Source: Gallionella sp.
GTDB lineage: Bacteria; Pseudomonadota; Gammaproteobacteria; Burkholderiales; Gallionellaceae
Direction: 5' to 3'
Length of the DNA: 64,000 nucleotides
Assembly: GCA_028707275.1 (NCBI GenBank)
Contig: JAQTUP010000010.1
Location: forward strand, 1 to 64,000
Part shown: in pieces, positions 60,727 through 64,000 of the stretch
How positions within the stretch are numbered: the stretch's first letter is position 1
Layout of the letters: every line of letters starts with the position of its first letter
Notes under the pieces: model-generated
Databases searched by the model: none
Told to the model about the DNA's origin: nothing
What the model saw: only the letters and a program-made list of their open reading frames with translations
Translations under genes and position numbers: made by a program

Positions 60727-62883
60727 TTAACAGGCTGAAATATCAGCCACTTCAAAAGTTGCAATACCTGCACGGATCAGGCTGGCAGAAATACCCAGCG
60801 CCCAGGCGGCTGCCACCGCCGCCAGTACATTTTCAAGCTGTGACTGTTTGCCCGCAGCGGCGGGCATGGGAGCGAGCTTGAGCAGTACAAGTTCTTTCGC
60901 GCCATGCCTCAACACAATATTGCCATCTCGAACCAGCACGGCGCGACCGCCTTTTTCCATATGTTCGAAAACTGCGGGCAATTCGCCCGCTGCGGCAAAG
61001 AAAATGACTTCTCCATCGCAAAATCTGGCCATCTGTGTCACCAAAAGGTCTGACCCGTTGAGTACGGCCACCCCTGTAGAGAGCACCACATCCACCTGGG
61101 TGCGCAACACGTTGCACACCTGTTCATCGGTCTCGATGTAGTATTCTCCCATGTGTTGCACAGGATCTAAATTGGTGATGATACCGACCTGACAGCGATC
61201 ATAGCCCAGGCCTTCGGACAGGATCATCTCTATGCTGTTTTCGATCACGGCGGCATCTACAGACCGGTTGAGCAACACCTTTTGTGCCGAGGCCCAGTTT
61301 GCGCAATCCTTCTTGTCTATGACCCGACTGTCAAAAGACAGTCCGTCGCTGCTGGCAACGCCTGTATAAAAACCTGCCAGTTTCAGCAACCTGGCCGCGA
61401 TGCGTGCCACCTCAGGCCTGCCATCTGTGCCGCATATGCCAATGACAGGGATGCGCCCGTCGTCATCCTGCGAAAACAGGCTGTCGACGATGGCTCGCCC
61501 CACAGGACGCGGTTTTCCAAAGGCGGGTTTGATGTGCATGAGCAGCCCGGGACCTGCGTTAATTTCAACGATCGCGCCGCCTTGCTCTGCCAGCGGTCGC
61601 GAAATATCTTCCGCGACCAGATCAATCCCGGCAATATCCAGCCCCACGATGCGCGCGGCGAGCGCGGCTATCGCCGCCACTTCCGGGTGCACAAGATCAG
61701 TCACATCGCAAGCTACGTTGCCATTGCGCTGAATCAGCACCGATGCGCCTGACGGTGGTACCGAGTCGGCCGTATATCCCTGACGGGAGATCTCGAATCT
61801 GGCCGCCGCATCTTCATTCAGATCGACCAGGCTAAGCGGGAAGTCTTCGCCTGCGCCGCGACGAGCATCGGTATTGATCTGTTCATCGATCAGCTTTGAG
61901 ATCGATGAACAGCCGTCTGCAATTAAAGACACCGATTCGCCGCGAGCGGCCGCCACCAGGCGACCTGCTATCACAAGCAGCCTGTGCTCGTTGCCGCGCA
62001 CAAAGCGCTCGACGATGACTTCGCTGCCCTCGGCATCGGCCAGTTCGAAGGCGGCCTCGATTTCAGCCCGGCTCACAAGCTCGGTGGACACCCCGCGCCC
62101 GTGATTACCGTCGGATGGTTTGACGACGACAGGCAAACCGATATCTTCGGCAGCTTCCCACGCATCCACCGGATTGTCGACAATCCGGCCGTCCGGCACG
62201 GGAACGCCGCAAGCTTGCAGCAGCGTCTTAGTCAGATCTTTGTCCCGGGAGATGCTCTCGGCGATCGCGCTGGTCTGATCGGTCTCGGCAGTCCATATGC
62301 GGTGCTGACGCGCGCCGTAGCCCAGTTGCACCAGATTACCTTCGGTCAGGCGTATCGACGGGATACCCCTGTCAGTTGCAGCATCGACGATACAGGCGGT
62401 GCTGGGCCCCAGACAAAGCGCATCAACCAGTTCATTGAGCTTTGCAACACACGCGGCCACGTCAAAGGGTTGATCCCACATCGCAGCGGTCATCAGATCG
62501 CGCGCCGCATGCAAGGCTGCACGGGATACGGTCTCGTTGCGCGAACGCACCACGACTTTATAGACGCCGCGCACATGCGTGCTGCGCGCCTTGCCGAAGC
62601 CGCTTTGCATGCCCGCCAGATTTTGCAGTTCGATGGTGACATGTTCGAGAATGTGCCCCGGCCAGGTGCCCTCGCGCAAACGCTGCACGAAGCCGCCGCG
62701 CTCACCGATTCCGCAGCGATGCTCGACAAGCGTCGGCAACCAGCTCGTGAGGCGTTCATAAAAGCCCGGGATCGTATTGGAAGGAGAATCTTCCAGCTCG
62801 CCGATGTTCAGCCACACCTCAAGTACGGGACGATAAGTCCATATATTCGGGCCACGCAAAGGTACTATTTTGAGAAACTCCAT
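60727..62883 (-). CDS. Second cyanophycin synthetase-like protein with degraded Mur-ligase domain
   Basis: Encodes 718 residues from the ATG at 62883 (AGGAAAG upstream). It starts MEFLKIVPLRGPNIW like cphA and has a complete ATP-grasp region (VVKPSDGNHGRGVS, AIVEINAGPGLLMH). In the Mur-ligase half the P-loop reads GICGTDGRPEVARI instead of GTNGKTT, losing the Lys and Thr that bind ATP phosphate. The protein ends around FEVADISAC, where the third Mur subdomain should begin, so about 130 residues are missing. This resembles CphA2/CphA'-type paralogues found beside cphA. It probably keeps one ATP site only. Confidence 0.9.
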   Translation of the reverse strand: MEFLKIVPLRGPNIWTYRPVLEVWLNIGELEDSPSNTIPGFYERLTSWLPTLVEHRCGIGERGGFVQRLREGTWPGHILEHVTIELQNLAGMQSGFGKARSTHVRGVYKVVVRSRNETVSRAALHAARDLMTAAMWDQPFDVAACVAKLNELVDALCLGPSTACIVDAATDRGIPSIRLTEGNLVQLGYGARQHRIWTAETDQTSAIAESISRDKDLTKTLLQACGVPVPDGRIVDNPVDAWEAAEDIGLPVVVKPSDGNHGRGVSTELVSRAEIEAAFELADAEGSEVIVERFVRGNEHRLLVIAGRLVAAARGESVSLIADGCSSISKLIDEQINTDARRGAGEDFPLSLVDLNEDAAARFEISRQGYTADSVPPSGASVLIQRNGNVACDVTDLVHPEVAAIAALAARIVGLDIAGIDLVAEDISRPLAEQGGAIVEINAGPGLLMHIKPAFGKPRPVGRAIVDSLFSQDDDGRIPVIGICGTDGRPEVARIAARLLKLAGFYTGVASSDGLSFDSRVIDKKDCANWASAQKVLLNRSVDAAVIENSIEMILSEGLGYDRCQVGIITNLDPVQHMGEYYIETDEQVCNVLRTQVDVVLSTGVAVLNGSDLLVTQMARFCDGEVIFFAAAGELPAVFEHMEKGGRAVLVRDGNIVLRHGAKELVLLKLAPMPAAAGKQSQLENVLAAVAAAWALGISASLIRAGIATFEVADISAC

Positions 62884-62967
62884 CAGCTTTCCTGGTGAAT
62901 TTAAAAGTAAGACACAAACGGACGAAGTCACCTGCCACTGACACTTATTCCGACTCGGTTTAAAACC

Positions 62968-62983
62968 CCGGCCTTCAGGCCGG
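62968..62983. repeat. CCGGCCT/AGGCCGG hairpin
   Basis: CCGGCCT (62968-62974), TC loop, AGGCCGG (62977-62983), preceded by TTTAAAACC. A small palindrome of the REP/IS200-associated type in the spacer between the cphA-like gene and the ABC transporter gene. No transposase is present. Confidence 0.5.
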
Positions 62984-63137
62984 AACGCGCACTACCCGGC
63001 GTTCAACGCAGACCACCCCGTTTCGGTTTACCTGAATATCTTTTTAATCAATCTCGCAAAAACTCGGGGGATACGCAAGACCCGACCTTCGGCATGCTCA
63101 TGGCAAGTCTACCAGAGGGAGGCGCAAAACTGTTTGT

Positions 63138-63168
63138 CCGGGCGATATATTGTAGTAATATCGCCCGG
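63138..63168 (+). promoter_or_regulatory. Perfect 11-base inverted repeat abutting the ABC transporter start
   Basis: CCGGGCGATAT (63138-63148) and ATATCGCCCGG (63158-63168) flank ATTGTAGTA. The last base is the G of the GTG start. As DNA it could be an operator; as RNA it would fold a strong stem over the initiation region, since no separate Shine-Dalgarno is seen outside it. The symmetric half-site ATATCGCCC is also operator-like. Confidence 0.6.
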
Positions 63169-64000
63169 TGAACAATCCAATACCGACCCCCGCATCCCTT
63201 CCTGACGCCTGGTGCGCCATCGCCCGATCACGTCTGGCCGATCACGACGAAATTTTAGCCTGGCTGGAAATCAACCTGGACGCGCGCCTGAATTTTTCGA
63301 AAAGCCTGCTGCTCGTCACCCGTTCGGGGCTGGCGTATATCGATAACGAGCGATCGACAACGGACCATTTTCCTTTTCGCCCGGGATTGTCCGTCAGCCG
63401 TCACGATCACGGCGGGGTAGGCAGAATCGAATTGTTTGACGGCAGCGTCAGGCAGGCTTGCTGGTTTTATACCCTGGCGCACAATGTTCAGGCGATGCGT
63501 TTTATCAGACAGTTCGAGCAATACCTGGAGGCCGCGCTCACCGGCGTGCCTTGTATCGACGATGCGCCCGAATGCTGTCCTGACTGCCTGAGCCCCATGA
63601 GCGCGGATCAGGGCGAATGTCCGCAGTGCAGCAGCACCATCAATGCGCCACCGTCAACCTGGACATTGCTGCGTCTGTGGCGCTTTGCAAAACCTTACAA
63701 GTGGCAACTGCTCTCGGGCTTTTTGCTGATGCTAGCTTCAACGGCGGCAACGCTGGTGCCGCCTTATCTGACCATGCCGCTGATGGACAAGGTACTCATC
63801 CCCTATCAGAACGGCACGCCGATCGATTTTGTGGTCGTGTCCTGGCTGCTCGCGGGGCTGTTCGGTTCGGCGCTGTTAGCCTGGGGACTGGGCTGGGCGA
63901 AGACCTATATTCTGGCGCTGGTGAGCGAGCGTATCGGCGCTGACCTTCGCACCATCACCTATGAGCATCTTTTGCGCCTGTCGCTGGAATATTTCGGCGG
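63168..64000 (+). CDS. ABC transporter of the cyanophycin-associated type, 5' part
   Basis: 277 complete codons are visible; the gene runs off the window. The start is the GTG at 63168, because an in-frame TAA lies 9 bases upstream and no other start fits. Residues 1-120 form a soluble domain not typical of exporters, with LARLNF-type strand patterns (DARLNFSKSLLLVTRSGLAY). A small zinc-ribbon-like motif CPDCLSPMSADQGECPQC follows near 135-153, then ABC exporter helices (LLSGFLLMLASTAATLVPPYLTMPLMDKVL, VSWLLAGLFGSALLAWGLGW) and the start of coupling region ERIGADLRTITYEHLLRLSL. This kind of exporter is known beside cphA. The ATPase half should lie beyond 64000. Confidence 0.85.
   Translation, partial: MNNPIPTPASLPDAWCAIARSRLADHDEILAWLEINLDARLNFSKSLLLVTRSGLAYIDNERSTTDHFPFRPGLSVSRHDHGGVGRIELFDGSVRQACWFYTLAHNVQAMRFIRQFEQYLEAALTGVPCIDDAPECCPDCLSPMSADQGECPQCSSTINAPPSTWTLLRLWRFAKPYKWQLLSGFLLMLASTAATLVPPYLTMPLMDKVLIPYQNGTPIDFVVVSWLLAGLFGSALLAWGLGWAKTYILALVSERIGADLRTITYEHLLRLSLEYFG

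Overview
The window is bacterial chromosome with dense, mostly housekeeping gene content. Several traits point to a betaproteobacterium of the Gallionellaceae/Nitrosomonadales type: a complete System I cytochrome c maturation operon (ccmABCDEFGHI), the ribF-ileS-lspA-ispH order, a cyanophycin locus, two very large c-di-GMP proteins and many short palindromic repeats. This placement is inferred from gene content, not from a marker gene.

Layout. 1-1290: edge of an integron cassette array with a clear attC site, a small cassette ORF interrupted downstream by a MITE-like element, a Phd/YefM-YoeB-type toxin-antitoxin cassette and a degenerate attC. The integrase is not in the window. 1321-7057: katG, mltB, trxB, a Smr-domain protein and an unknown protein. 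7234-16682: smc, queF, a MazG-like pyrophosphohydrolase, an L,D-transpeptidase-like protein, a TPM-TPM-LemA operon, a phosphohexomutase and a YdjM-like membrane protein. 16886-24061: a YhiN-like flavoprotein, an alpha/beta hydrolase-dnaQ-rnhA-methyltransferase set, gloB, tRNA-Ser(GGA) and an NCS2-like permease. Dispersed repeats lie between these genes. 24206-31031: a truncated RNA-ligase remnant, then thiO, ispH, lspA, ileS and ribF. 31189-38351: the ccm operon, with a terminator at its 3' end and fabI divergent from its 5' end.

39261-54122 is a signalling region. It holds a repetitive coiled-coil protein of unknown function, a CBS-PAS-GAF-GGDEF-EAL protein, an OprB-like porin, and a likely operon of a FixJ-type regulator, a REC-PAS-GGDEF-EAL-REC protein and a membrane histidine kinase. 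The kinase appears to carry an in-frame insertion related to a nearby intergenic sequence. A second FixJ-type regulator is broken by deletion.

54215-57450 encodes a patatin-like lipoprotein, RhlE and a TrmH-family methyltransferase. 57683-64000 is a cyanophycin locus: a small Roadblock/LC7-like protein, cphA, a second cphA-like gene whose Mur-ligase P-loop is degraded, and, divergently, the start of an ABC transporter of the type found beside cphA. A perfect inverted repeat abuts the GTG start of that transporter.

The window cuts the cassette array on the left and the ABC transporter on the right. Coordinates and repeat matches were read by eye; no database search was run.
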